Shown: positions 54,113-62,000, counted from the stretch's first letter. The stretch is DNA of 64,000 bases from JBLUOA01 sp048060095 (GCF_048060095.1 NZ_JBLUOA010000002.1:248001-312000); one strand, 5' to 3'. Numbers and translations: made by a program. The notes: generated by a model not told the origin, from the sequence alone.

Positions 54113-55581
54113 GGCACGATAAAGCCGCGACGATTTTCGGGCGCTGCTTTCGCGTTGGAGTGCGCGAGCGCTACCCAAGCGTCAAACGCGGTCGAAAGGT
54201 CAAAGAACGCATGCCCCGCGTCCTGCGGCAACCAGTGGCAAAACACGCGCCTGCGCAGTTCAGCAACGTCGCCTTCGGCGTCCAGAAAAATGCCAGCCTC
54301 CGTGTCCCAATTCATGCTGCGCCCGTTCAGATTGGCCGAGGATACGACGGCCCGATCATCGTCAAAGATCGACACCTTGGCATGAACGTAGACCAGCGGC
54401 GCGCGGGCAAGCGTATCGCGGTCGCTCGTTTGCTTTTCAACCGGCTGAACCGGAGAGCCGATGAACATCCGATCCCCGAACGCTTTTTCGAGGATGCGAA
54501 TACACTTCGCCTGCAAATGCTCACCGAACTTGGCATCAAGCCCATCGCTGTTTTCAAACGCCACATCCTCGGGCGCGGCGGGCAATATCAGCAGCAGGCG
54601 AAGGTTCGGATTTTTCCGCGCGGCCTCCGCCATGTGGCGGGCCAGTTTCGCGTCCCGGAAAAACTGCGTTTCGAAATAAAGCAGGTGACGTGTGGCGTCG
54701 ATCAGATCCCGCTGGCGGTCTGACAAATCTGTCCGCAGTGGGTTGGGCGACAGATGCGCGATGTTCCAGCGCCGCTTGGCCGATAGCGTCGTCAGGAAAT
54801 GGGCGTCAGCGTCCAGACACTCCCGATCCCCGGCGACCACCTGCCCGAAGGTTTCCAGATGCAGCGCCGCGCGGCTTGCCAGTTCGGCGTCTTCGATCAA
54901 CAACTGCACGTCGTGCCAGGTGCGTTCCGCCGGGCGGTCATGGGCCTTCGTATCGTATCTTCGTTCATCCACATCCAGCCCGCCAATGAACAGTTTTGAG
55001 CGATCAAAAACCGCAAGCTTCTGATGATGCGTCACGGGATAGAGCGGCGGCAGCGAAAACCAGCGCGGCACCAGCCTTCCGTCGCGTTCGTCGATCACCC
55101 GGCGAAGACCCGGCATGTCACGAAGGCGGTTATCCCTGACCTTGCGGTCCAGCGCGTTCAGGTCGTCTAGCTGCTCTTTCAGTTTCGAAAACACTTTTGG
55201 CGCAAAGGCCAGCCGGGGGATCAGTCCGGCCCGCGCCGGGTGCATGCCGGGGATGACGCTCAGATCCGCACCCTTCCCTGCGATTTCCCGCGCGGCGGTG
55301 AACAGGCGGATGCTGTGCCATGTCGATTCATGCAGATCCGGCGCACCGATCGGGTCAAAGTCTGACAGCACAAACCGCAACCGGACGCCACGTTTCAGCG
55401 TATGCACGATCAGATCAAACCACGTCTGCCCGACCGCGCGCGCTTCATCTGACCGAAGGCGCGTTGACGGGTCAAAGACACGGAACCCTGCCGAAACCTC
55501 CTCCCTCGCATCAAGAAAGCAACGCTCAAGCGCGGGGAAGGCTTCTTCGGCGGTTATCAGAACCTCAAGCTTGCGGGGCAT
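54046..55581 (-). CDS. phospholipase D-like protein (two HKD motifs)
   Basis: A 511-residue cytosolic-looking protein. The first HKD motif is HHQKLAVFDRSKLFIGGLDVD and the second VHAKVSIFDDDRAVVSSANLNG, as in cardiolipin synthase and PLD enzymes. The N-terminus reads PRKLEVLITAEEAFPALER. No membrane anchor is seen. The ATG at 55581 is preferred; the start lies within the last codons of the histidine kinase gene (17-base overlap), so it is part of the nepR-ecfG operon, an unusual member. Confidence 0.88.
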   Translation of the reverse strand: MPRKLEVLITAEEAFPALERCFLDAREEVSAGFRVFDPSTRLRSDEARAVGQTWFDLIVHTLKRGVRLRFVLSDFDPIGAPDLHESTWHSIRLFTAAREIAGKGADLSVIPGMHPARAGLIPRLAFAPKVFSKLKEQLDDLNALDRKVRDNRLRDMPGLRRVIDERDGRLVPRWFSLPPLYPVTHHQKLAVFDRSKLFIGGLDVDERRYDTKAHDRPAERTWHDVQLLIEDAELASRAALHLETFGQVVAGDRECLDADAHFLTTLSAKRRWNIAHLSPNPLRTDLSDRQRDLIDATRHLLYFETQFFRDAKLARHMAEAARKNPNLRLLLILPAAPEDVAFENSDGLDAKFGEHLQAKCIRILEKAFGDRMFIGSPVQPVEKQTSDRDTLARAPLVYVHAKVSIFDDDRAVVSSANLNGRSMNWDTEAGIFLDAEGDVAELRRRVFCHWLPQDAGHAFFDLSTAFDAWVALAHSNAKAAPENRRGFIVPYNVASAEEFGTPVPVLPDEMV

Positions 55582-57325
55582 CGGATAACTCCTCCGCATC
55601 CTCCGCATCCTCCGCATCCTCCGCAGAGAAATCTGCAATCTTGAACACGACGCTTATCGTATGGCTGTCGTCAGTGACGTCGGTTTCAACGTCAGATTCC
55701 AATTGCATGGCAAAGGCGCGGATCAGTTGTTTGCCAAGTCCGGTGCTGACGACCTCCTTGTCTTGCACCAGCGGCGTCCCCAGCGAATTTGAAACCTCAA
55801 ACCGCACCATCTGACCCTCAAGCGCTTTCAACTCGACACGCACCCAGGGGTCGCGACCCTCTGGCCGACCGATGTATTTCAGCGCGTTCGTCGCAAGTTC
55901 GCTCGTCAGCAGGGACAGCGGCACCGCCTGATCCGGATAGATCGTGACCGGGTCCATCGACACCTTGGTTTCCACGCCGACCCCGGCGGGCAGCGCCAGA
56001 ATCAACAGTTGATCGACAATCTCACCCAACAGCTGATCCGCGCGCACCTGCGACAGGTTCTGCGTCATGTAAAGGTTCCGGTGGATCGTCGCGAGGCCGA
56101 GCACACGGTCCTGCACTTGCCGCAGGGCGGCGGTCGCCTCGGGGCTTTTCGATTTGCGGACCTGCATGTTGATGATGGATGAGATCAGTTGAAGGTTGTT
56201 CTTCACCCGATGATGAACTTCCTTCAGCAACACGTTCTTTTCATGAAGGGAATCCTCCATCGCCGCTTCATCCCGCATGATCGTGTCCGCCATATCAAGG
56301 AAGGTGCGGTCGATCTCCTGAAGCTCCTCCGGGGCAGAGCTTAGCGGGCGCGTATCAAGGGCCCGGTTGCCGCCGGCAAAGTTCGACATCTTCTTGCGCA
56401 ACTGGCCGATATGCTTGATGACAAGCCGGTGCACCGCGAAATAGGCAACGACGAGGCTGACAAGCCACATCAGCGCCGGGAAGATCGCAGCGACGCGGGT
56501 GAAGAAGGTGGGCTGCACGATCTTTTGCTTCGGGGACCAAACGCCGAGCGCGTAAACGGTGTTCGGCACGATGGACAGAACAGTGAACGTCCGTTCCTGC
56601 CCATCGCGGGTCGTGCCGCGAAACACGAAATCCTCGCCGGTGACGAACTCGGCCAGATCACGCCCCAAAGGTAGCCCTCCAAGCTGGGTCTGATCCTCTT
56701 GATCCGATGCAAGAACGTCGCCGTCTTGATTGAAAAGAAACAATTTCTCTGGCCGATCGCCTTCTTCGCCAACGGTATTCAAACGAAGTCGACTCCGCGG
56801 GATCGATAGGGTGATGAACCCCCGCAGATCCCCTTGTTCAAAGGCCGGATGATTGATGAGCAGAACGGACAAACCCGTAATCGCGCCCGCCCCACGGGCC
56901 TGAAGAACGGGACGCGGGGCCGCCATAAGGGCCTCGACTCGCTTGGAATCCGTTAAGTCTCTCGGCGCGCCCATAGAGGCGCAGTTCATCTGCGCCCCGT
57001 CATCGATGAAGCCTGCAAAGACCAAACCACCGTCGGAATCAACGATGCGCCGCATGAACTCACTGCAAGCCTCGTCATCGTTGTTGGCCAGAAGAACCGT
57101 CTGCCCCAGTGACTTCGCCACACCAAACCCGCGCTGAATCTGTTGCCGTGCGATATCGACAGCGTCGGACGTTCGGCCAAGCATGGCGGCCTCGGTCAGA
57201 CTGTTGATCTGATCGGCGACGCGGACAGTTTGGTAAACGGCAACGGCCCCAAGCGGTAGCAACACCAGCGCCAGCATCGCGACGATACGCGTCGCGAGTG
57301 CGTTCAGCAGGCTCCTCCCGCTCAT
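55565..57325 (-). CDS. sensor histidine kinase of the general stress response
   Basis: A 586-residue membrane kinase. A first transmembrane helix (MLALVLLPLGAVAVY) is followed by a ~250-residue extracytoplasmic sensor region, then a second helix (AIFPALMWLVSLVVAYFAV) and a HAMP-like linker. The HisKA_2 dimerisation domain has LLKEVHHRVKNNLQLISSIINMQ with the phosphorylatable His, and the ATPase domain LLTSELATNALKYIGRP. This class phosphorylates PhyR. The start overlaps the ecfG stop by four bases. A tandem EDA repeat sits at the extreme C-terminus. Confidence 0.88.
   Translation of the reverse strand: MSGRSLLNALATRIVAMLALVLLPLGAVAVYQTVRVADQINSLTEAAMLGRTSDAVDIARQQIQRGFGVAKSLGQTVLLANNDDEACSEFMRRIVDSDGGLVFAGFIDDGAQMNCASMGAPRDLTDSKRVEALMAAPRPVLQARGAGAITGLSVLLINHPAFEQGDLRGFITLSIPRSRLRLNTVGEEGDRPEKLFLFNQDGDVLASDQEDQTQLGGLPLGRDLAEFVTGEDFVFRGTTRDGQERTFTVLSIVPNTVYALGVWSPKQKIVQPTFFTRVAAIFPALMWLVSLVVAYFAVHRLVIKHIGQLRKKMSNFAGGNRALDTRPLSSAPEELQEIDRTFLDMADTIMRDEAAMEDSLHEKNVLLKEVHHRVKNNLQLISSIINMQVRKSKSPEATAALRQVQDRVLGLATIHRNLYMTQNLSQVRADQLLGEIVDQLLILALPAGVGVETKVSMDPVTIYPDQAVPLSLLTSELATNALKYIGRPEGRDPWVRVELKALEGQMVRFEVSNSLGTPLVQDKEVVSTGLGKQLIRAFAMQLESDVETDVTDDSHTISVVFKIADFSAEDAEDAEDAEELSDAPQA
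55591..55626 (-). repeat. 9-bp tandem repeat encoding (Glu-Asp-Ala)n
   Basis: Four copies of cctccgcat (the last ending in g) give AEDAEDAEDAEE at the kinase C-terminus and lie just upstream of the phospholipase D-like start. Perfect short tandem copies may vary in number. Confidence 0.8.
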
Positions 57326-57879
57326 CTGCTAGACGTGCGGTTGCCTGACATCACGGCCATCGTTGACTGATCCGTCATCTCCATCGCCTCGTTCTCATCA
57401 AGATGCAGCAAAACGGTCAGCCGCTCGCGGCCCCTGTTTGCGCGGCTCTTGATTGTGCCGACGGCGACACCGCACATTTCCGCAGCCTCTTCGTAGGAAA
57501 AGCCCGACGCGCCGACCAGAACCAACGCTTCGCGCTGCTCATCCGGAAGCTGCTTGAATGCCTCCTGAAAATCCTGAAGGGCAAGCCGCCCGTCATGATC
57601 GGGTTTCTGCGCCAGTTGTTCGGCATGGACGCCGTCAACGTCTTCGACTTCCCGTTTCGCTTTGCGGCGACCGGAATAAAACGTGTTGCGCAAAATGGTG
57701 AACAACCAAGCCCGCAAGTTTGTCCCGACCTCGTATTTTTCGATATTCGACCAGGCTTTGACGATGGTGTCCTGAACAAGGTCATCCGCCGCGGACCCGT
57801 TCCGGGTCAACGACAGCGCAAAGCCGCGTAGGGCTGGAAGATGCTCTACCAGCTCCTCTCTGGGGTCTTGGGCGCTCAT
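57322..57879 (-). CDS. ecfG: EcfG general-stress sigma factor
   Basis: A 185-residue ECF sigma factor (ECF15-type). Region 2 is LTRNGSAADDLVQDTIVKAW with YEVGTNLRAWLFTILRNTFYSGRRK, and region 4 is LPDEQREALVLVGASGFSYEEAAEMCGVAVGTIKSRANRGR. It directs RNA polymerase to GGAAC-N16/17-CGTT promoters. It is sequestered by NepR, whose stop overlaps its start (ATGA). The gene is read from the divergent EcfG promoter at 58.1 kb, giving positive autoregulation. Confidence 0.92.
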   Translation of the reverse strand: MSAQDPREELVEHLPALRGFALSLTRNGSAADDLVQDTIVKAWSNIEKYEVGTNLRAWLFTILRNTFYSGRRKAKREVEDVDGVHAEQLAQKPDHDGRLALQDFQEAFKQLPDEQREALVLVGASGFSYEEAAEMCGVAVGTIKSRANRGRERLTVLLHLDENEAMEMTDQSTMAVMSGNRTSSR

Positions 57880-58028
57880 TTTTCTGACTCTTGCTTTTTC
57901 AGCTGATCGATCAGGTCTTTGAAGCGATCAGGCAGTTCTTCATCGACCTTTTGCTGAAACACACGACGCAAATTCTCATCAATCTGCTGATCGATTTTAT
58001 CTTTTTCCTTATTTTTCTTGCTCTTCAT
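57876..58028 (-). CDS. nepR: anti-sigma factor NepR
   Basis: Only 50 codons long, so easily missed. The protein reads MKSKKNKEKDKIDQQIDENL followed by RRVFQQKVDEELPDRFKDLI and ends DQLKKQESEK. The LRxxF...VDEELPDRFxDLIxQL core is the NepR signature that masks EcfG and, under stress, switches to phosphorylated PhyR. The ATG at 58028 begins 70 bases after the mirrored EcfG promoter. The stop overlaps ecfG. Confidence 0.92.
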   Translation of the reverse strand: MKSKKNKEKDKIDQQIDENLRRVFQQKVDEELPDRFKDLIDQLKKQESEK

Positions 58029-58090
58029 AAAGGTTCTTGCACCCGCATTGCCGAAGCCTCACATTTACCATACGCGCACGTAATTTCTTC

Positions 58091-58116
58091 GGAACCTAAC
58101 GCGCTGAATCGGCGTT
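58091..58116 (+). promoter_or_regulatory. EcfG-type promoter of phyR
   Basis: GGAAC at 58091-58095 and CGTT at 58113-58116 with a 17-base spacer, 34 bases upstream of the phyR ATG. Confidence 0.8.
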
Positions 58117-58123
58117 TGGTTCC
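58098..58123 (-). promoter_or_regulatory. EcfG-type promoter of nepR-ecfG, mirrored on the phyR promoter
   Basis: On the minus strand GGAAC (58119-58123) and CGTT (58098-58101) with a 17-base spacer. It lies inside an inverted repeat whose arms are TTCTTCGGAACC and GGTTCCGAAGAA. Confidence 0.8.
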
Positions 58124-58150
58124 GAAGAATATCAATAAGCAGGTGAAATA

Positions 58151-58963
58151 ATGTCTCACTCTTCTGACACCGCGGACTTTGCGACTCGCATCGCTGGTGA
58201 GCTCCCGTATCTGCGTCGGTACGCCCGCGCCTTGACCGGAAGCCAGCGCAGCGGCGACCAATACGCCCTTGCCACGCTTGAGACGATGGTCAACGATCCC
58301 GACGGCGTCAACCGCGAAGTTTCTCCGAAAGTCGCGCTATTCCAAGGGTTTCACGCGATCTGGATCAGTTCGGGCGCACCGGTTGAGAACGAGGAAGAGG
58401 GCATTCGCGGCCGTGCACAAAGCCTGATGAACAAGCTGACCACGAACACGCGCGAGGCGTTGCTGCTGCATGTGATCGAAGAATTCAGCTATTCCGATAT
58501 CGCGAAAATCATGCAGATTGATCAGGGCGAGGTCGAAGAATACATCCTGATCGCCCAGCGGGAACTTGCGGACACAATCAGCGGTAAGGTTCTTATCATC
58601 GAGGATGAGGCGATTATCGCGATGGATCTGGAAAGCATCGTGTCCGATATGGGCCACCGCATCACCGGCGTTGCCCGGACCCATCAGGGGGCGGTCGATC
58701 TTGGCCAGAAGGAGCGCCCGGACCTGATCCTTGCCGATATCCAGCTTGCCGATAACTCGTCCGGCATCGACGCGGTGAATGATCTGCTTGAAACACTCGG
58801 CGACGTGCCGGTGATCTTTATCACCGCCTTCCCCGAACGGCTGCTGACGGGTGAACGGCCGGAACCGGCCTTCCTGATTTCCAAGCCCTATACCGAAGAA
58901 CAGGTGCGGCTGTCCGTCAGCCAAGCCATGTTCTTTGCATCCACGGAAACGCTGAACGTCTGA
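58151..58963 (+). CDS. phyR: PhyR anti-anti-sigma response regulator
   Basis: A 270-residue regulator that is an EcfG mimic fused to a receiver. The N-terminal ~135 residues are sigma-like (LPYLRRYARALTGSQRSGDQ, LLHVIEEFSYSDIAKIMQID) and bind NepR once the C-terminal receiver is phosphorylated at the Asp in DLILADIQLADNSSGIDA. The conserved Lys is in FLISKPYTEEQ. It sits divergent from nepR-ecfG, the classical order in Alphaproteobacteria. Confidence 0.96.
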   Translation: MSHSSDTADFATRIAGELPYLRRYARALTGSQRSGDQYALATLETMVNDPDGVNREVSPKVALFQGFHAIWISSGAPVENEEEGIRGRAQSLMNKLTTNTREALLLHVIEEFSYSDIAKIMQIDQGEVEEYILIAQRELADTISGKVLIIEDEAIIAMDLESIVSDMGHRITGVARTHQGAVDLGQKERPDLILADIQLADNSSGIDAVNDLLETLGDVPVIFITAFPERLLTGERPEPAFLISKPYTEEQVRLSVSQAMFFASTETLNV

Positions 58964-58980
58964 TCGCGCGATCAGTGACA

Positions 58981-59015
58981 AAAAAGAAGGGCGGCCCGCT
59001 ATGGCCGCCCTTTTT
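58981..59015. terminator. bidirectional terminator between phyR and DUF1328 gene
   Basis: An 8-base-pair stem gggcggcc / ggccgccc with a 6-base loop (cgctat), preceded by an A-run and followed by TTTTT, so it can end both convergent genes. Confidence 0.85.
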
Positions 59016-59035
59016 CGTTTCAATCCAATTGCCTG

Positions 59036-59206
59036 TTAAGGCGTTTTGCCGCGAAGCGCCCGTGCAACCATCGCGATCACGAACAGGACGATAAAGACGA
59101 AGAACAGGATTTGCGCGATGCCAGCCGATGCCGACGCGATGCCGCCAAATCCGAACACCCCTGCGATCAACGCAACCACAAGGAAAACCAAAGCCCAATA
59201 CAGCAT
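59036..59206 (-). CDS. DUF1328 small two-helix membrane protein
   Basis: A 56-residue protein that the usual length cut-offs miss. It reads MLYWALVFLVVALIAGVFGF, then GGIASASAGIAQILFFVFIV and LFVIAMVARALRGKTP, a textbook DUF1328 (YtjA-like) sequence with two membrane helices. Such genes are common general-stress targets. AAAGGATA precedes the ATG. A consensus EcfG-type promoter lies 50 bases upstream on the minus strand. Confidence 0.92.
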   Translation of the reverse strand: MLYWALVFLVVALIAGVFGFGGIASASAGIAQILFFVFIVLFVIAMVARALRGKTP

Positions 59207-59256
59207 GTCGTATCCTTTCTGTTTGTCAGATGCGCCGATGGCGCGATTAGTGATAA

Positions 59257-59282
59257 AACGTCTAGTCTTTTCATTCGGTTCC
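59257..59282 (-). promoter_or_regulatory. EcfG-type promoter of the DUF1328 gene
   Basis: On the minus strand GGAAC (59278-59282) and CGTT (59257-59260) with a 17-base spacer. Confidence 0.75.
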
Positions 59283-59306
59283 GCGAAAAATCTATGGCCC
59301 CGCGAC

Positions 59307-59331
59307 GGAACAATCCGGCAACTGGCGCGTT
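59307..59331 (+). promoter_or_regulatory. EcfG-type promoter of the DUF883-like gene
   Basis: GGAAC at 59307-59311 and CGTT at 59328-59331 with a 16-base spacer, 33-36 bases before the possible start codons. Confidence 0.75.
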
Positions 59332-59367
59332 TGCACCGTGAGAATTGACTTGTTTAAGGAGAATATG

Positions 59368-59688
59368 ATGGCTCGTTCCTCAACGAACAAAGCCCCGACG
59401 ACCGAAGACCTTGGCGCGCAGATGGAGGCGCTGAAATCCGACCTAAGCAATCTGACCCGCACCATCGCCGACATGGGCAAGGCGCAGGGCCAGCAGTTTG
59501 CCGACACCGCAAAGGCCCAAGCCGACGCTGCCCGCGAGGCTGGCGAAGCGCAGCTTGCCCGCGCTCGGGATCAGGCCGTCCACATGACCAACCAAGCGGA
59601 TGAGTTCGTGACAAAGAACCCGGCTGCGGCAATGGGGATCGCGGCGGGGGTTGGGTTCCTCGTGGGTATGATGGCGACCCGGAAGTAG
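59368..59688 (+). CDS. DUF883 (ElaB/YqjD-like) membrane-anchored stress protein
   Basis: A 106-residue protein. The N-terminal part is a long charged helix with heptad character (LGAQMEALKSDLSNLTRTIADMG, then Ala/Gln-rich). The C-terminal anchor NPAAAMGIAAGVGFLVGMMATRK is the glycine-rich helix typical of YqjD/ElaB, proteins that associate with the membrane and ribosomes in stationary phase. The second of two adjacent ATGs has the better spacing from AAGGAG. First gene of a pair with the holin-like gene. Confidence 0.85.
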   Translation: MARSSTNKAPTTEDLGAQMEALKSDLSNLTRTIADMGKAQGQQFADTAKAQADAAREAGEAQLARARDQAVHMTNQADEFVTKNPAAAMGIAAGVGFLVGMMATRK

Positions 59689-59696
59689 GGCCGCGC

Positions 59697-60050
59697 ATGT
59701 TTGATGCAGTCAAGCAATCCGCAGCCCGTGCAGCGCGCAAGACGGCTTTGTCCGTCGGTGCGCTGATCGCGTTGTGCGTTGGTATCGGGTTTCTGACGGC
59801 AGCGGGGTGGATACACCTGTCGCTGGCGCATGGATCGTTGACCGCCGCGCTGGTGATCGGGTTGATCTATGTCGGCATCGGTCTGGTGCTGATCGCTGTC
59901 GCAGGCTCCTCCGCCCCCGAAACGGTGGACAACCCGCGTGCCAGTGCGCACGCCGCCGAACCCGACGCGGAAACGCCGAACAATCTGCCGCCCTTGGCGC
60001 AAGCCTTTGTTTATGGGCTGAACGCCGGGGTGAAGGCAAAGCGCAGATAG
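59697..60050 (+). CDS. phage-holin-family (YqjE-like) membrane protein
   Basis: A 117-residue protein with two hydrophobic segments (TALSVGALIALCVGIGFLTAAGWIHL and GSLTAALVIGLIYVGIGLVLIAVAG). A C-terminal cytosolic tail contains LPPLAQAFVYGLNAGVKAKR. It fits the Putative Actinobacterial Holin-X/YqjE superfamily, which follows DUF883 genes in many genomes. Despite the name there is no sign of a phage. It follows the DUF883 gene by 8 bases, so it shares its EcfG promoter. Confidence 0.8.
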   Translation: MFDAVKQSAARAARKTALSVGALIALCVGIGFLTAAGWIHLSLAHGSLTAALVIGLIYVGIGLVLIAVAGSSAPETVDNPRASAHAAEPDAETPNNLPPLAQAFVYGLNAGVKAKRR

Positions 60051-60057
60051 GCAATGA

Positions 60058-60087
60058 AAAACCCGGCCCTTCGCGGGGCCGGGTTTT
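60058..60087. terminator. bidirectional terminator between holin-like and host-attachment genes
   Basis: A 12-base-pair stem aaaacccggccc / gggccgggtttt with a 6-base loop. A-rich left and T-rich right arms serve both converging genes. Confidence 0.85.
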
Positions 60088-60109
60088 CTTTCCGTCAAAT
60101 CCTGAAATC

Positions 60110-60574
60110 TCAATCCTGTTCGGCCAGCGCCTCGGCCACGCGACGTTCGATGCTGTTCACGGCGTGGTGGGTCAGGTTCTTTGGCACTTCGGCCACCAGT
60201 TTGCTCTGCACCTCCTGATGCAACCCGTCGCGCAGACGGCCCAGAACCTCTGGCCCGGCGACGATCACCAGCTTGTCAAAATCCCCGCGATGCGCCCTTT
60301 TGTAGAGCATATCGGAAAGATCCTCAGCGAACCGATCCTTGGCAAGCTCATGCCAATCCGTGTCCTGAACGGCAGAACGGTGGACGCTTGGCCCGTCGTT
60401 GAACCGACCCGGCCTGTTGGCGGATTGCTCCTCATCCGAGGGGTTTTCCTGTTCTTTCTTCCGGCGAAGTTCGAAATGCGGGTTTTGCGCATCGCCAATA
60501 TTTTCAAGGAATAACGCCTTTTCGCTATCTGCGACCAGAACCCACGTTCCAGTATCAACTTTCAAAGGGGCCAC
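60110..60574 (-). CDS. host attachment protein family (baeRF-like eRF1 fold)
   Basis: A 154-residue cytosolic protein. TWVLVADSEKALFLENIGDA at the start and DMLYKRAHRGDFDKLVIVAGPEVLGRLRD in the second half match the Host_attach family, named from Agrobacterium. The fold is related to peptide-release factors and is implicated in stress and ribosome-associated functions; the role is unproved. It follows the small gene upstream by three bases, so both are one transcript. Confidence 0.9.
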   Translation of the reverse strand: MAPLKVDTGTWVLVADSEKALFLENIGDAQNPHFELRRKKEQENPSDEEQSANRPGRFNDGPSVHRSAVQDTDWHELAKDRFAEDLSDMLYKRAHRGDFDKLVIVAGPEVLGRLRDGLHQEVQSKLVAEVPKNLTHHAVNSIERRVAEALAEQD

Positions 60575-60577
60575 GGG

Positions 60578-60775
60578 TCAGTCCTCCTCCTCATTCTCTT
60601 TGGTCACACGGGTTGCGCCGGCGGGGCGTTCCTTTGCCCGCTTCAGCTCGTCCTTTGAGCCGATCTCGCGTGCGAGGCGACCACCTTCGCGGCCCTGCCC
60701 GCTGACGGCCCCGTCCTCGCCCAGAATTTCCTCGGACTCTTTGTGCTTGTCGTTTGATCTGTGTCGCTCAGCCAT
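60578..60775 (-). CDS. small charged protein of the stress cluster, unknown function
   Basis: A 65-residue hydrophilic protein: AERHRSNDKHKESEEILGED, then GAVSGQGREGGRLAREIGSK. The SGxGREGGRLAREIGSKDELKRA stretch is a compact motif seen in small alphaproteobacterial stress proteins, but I cannot name a family with certainty. No membrane segment. A near-consensus EcfG promoter is upstream at 60812-60837. Confidence 0.7.
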   Translation of the reverse strand: MAERHRSNDKHKESEEILGEDGAVSGQGREGGRLAREIGSKDELKRAKERPAGATRVTKENEEED

Positions 60776-60811
60776 CGTGCCCTCCTGAATTGGGTGAATG
60801 TCTGGGGACTC

Positions 60812-60837
60812 AACCCGCAACTGTGGGTGCGGGTTCC
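60812..60837 (-). promoter_or_regulatory. near-consensus EcfG-type promoter
   Basis: On the minus strand GGAAC (60833-60837) and GGTT (60812-60815) with a 17-base spacer. The -10 has one change from CGTT, so this is weaker evidence than for the other sites. Confidence 0.5.
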
Positions 60838-60879
60838 AAATTTGGGTGGCAATATCGGCGTGGTCAGGCGGTCGATCCG

Positions 60880-61803
60880 TCAGGACTCATCCCGCACCAG
60901 ATGATCTGCGACATAGGCGCCGCGCTGCCCCATCGGGCGGTCGGGGCCGACGGTGCTGTCGCGCCTTGTGCGCAACTCAAGCTGCGCGTTGACGACGGCG
61001 CCCATCAGCACGACATAGGCGCTGATATAGAACCACATCAGCAAGGCAATCACCGCACCGATGGAACCATAGACTTCGTTGTAATTCCCGAAATTCGACA
61101 GGTAATAGGAAAACGCCACCGACAGCGCACCCCAGATGACCACAGCGACAACCGCGCCGGGGCTGATCCAGCCGATCCGCGCGTGCCGCCGGTTCGGGCC
61201 GAACCGATAGACGATTCCCAAACCAAAGATCGCAACCAGAAACGCGATAGTCCAGCGCGTCACCTCAAGCACATTCGTGGTGAAGTCACCCAGCGGAAAA
61301 TACGCGATGGCAAGCGGCGCAATCACAACGCTGGTCATGGAGATCAGGCCGACCCCCACCAGCGCGAGCGTCAGCAGAAGCGCCGCGATATAGTGCTTTA
61401 GGCCGGGTCGATTGCTTTCTCGATAGATCGCGTTCAAGCCGCGGATCAACGCCGCAACCCCCGCCCGCGCGGACCAGATCGCCGCGAGGGTCGAAATCAG
61501 GGTCGTCCACCCCAGCGTGCTTTCATTCGCGCTAATCAGGGCGTTGACCTGCCGCTCCAATATCCGAAAGGCTTGATCCGGCACGAAACGGGCCAGCAAT
61601 TGCAGCTGGCTTTCGATCACCACCGGGTCCGCGAAAATACCCCAGATCGAAATCAGCGCCGCGATGCCGGGGAAGATTGCAAGCATGGAAAAGAACGCAA
61701 CCCCCGCCGCGATCAGGCCGAGGTTGCGATCATCAGATACCCGCGAAATGTTCTTCGCGGTGTTGATTAGTCTTTTATATGAAAGGGTTGGACCCTCGAT
61801 CAT
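60880..61803 (-). CDS. YihY/BrkB-family membrane protein
   Basis: A 307-residue protein with six hydrophobic segments in the YihY pattern (formerly called RNase BN). LGLIAAGVAFFSMLAIFPGIAALISIWG is the family hallmark, and WTTLISTLAAIWSARAGVAALIRGLNAIYRE follows. The C-terminus is GAVIALLMWFYISAYVVLMGAVVNAQLE. Function unknown. The start at 61803 lies 5 bases after the PLDc_N gene, whose EcfG promoter it shares. Confidence 0.88.
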   Translation of the reverse strand: MIEGPTLSYKRLINTAKNISRVSDDRNLGLIAAGVAFFSMLAIFPGIAALISIWGIFADPVVIESQLQLLARFVPDQAFRILERQVNALISANESTLGWTTLISTLAAIWSARAGVAALIRGLNAIYRESNRPGLKHYIAALLLTLALVGVGLISMTSVVIAPLAIAYFPLGDFTTNVLEVTRWTIAFLVAIFGLGIVYRFGPNRRHARIGWISPGAVVAVVIWGALSVAFSYYLSNFGNYNEVYGSIGAVIALLMWFYISAYVVLMGAVVNAQLELRTRRDSTVGPDRPMGQRGAYVADHLVRDES

Positions 61804-61808
61804 GTCAC

Positions 61809-62000
61809 CTATACGTGGCTCGCCGTGCCGCGTGGCCCAGCAATCAGCCAGATAATAAAGCCGACGATCGGCAATACAACGACCAACAGCGTCCAAAGGA
61901 CTTTCTTACCGGTCGATACGGACGATCCAATGATCGACACGATTGCCCAAATATCGAGGGCGAGGATGATCAGGCCACCTAATCCGCTCAGTTCCATCAT
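61809..62000 (-). CDS. PLDc_N-type two-helix membrane protein
   Basis: A 63-residue protein with two membrane helices: LGGLIILALDIWAIVSIIGS and VLWTLLVVVLPIVGFIIWLI, ending AGPRGTASHV. This is the phospholipase D N-terminal (PLDc_N) module on its own, as often found in small stress-induced proteins. The first of two adjacent ATGs has a good GGAGAG upstream. An EcfG-type promoter lies about 76 bases upstream. First gene of the PLDc_N-yihY unit. Confidence 0.85.
   Translation of the reverse strand: MMELSGLGGLIILALDIWAIVSIIGSSVSTGKKVLWTLLVVVLPIVGFIIWLIAGPRGTASHV

Noticed and set aside
59697..60050. Prophage remnant, suggested by the holin-family name
   Set aside because: No other phage structural, lysis or integrase gene is present; the YqjD/YqjE-type pairing and EcfG promoter explain it as a stress gene.
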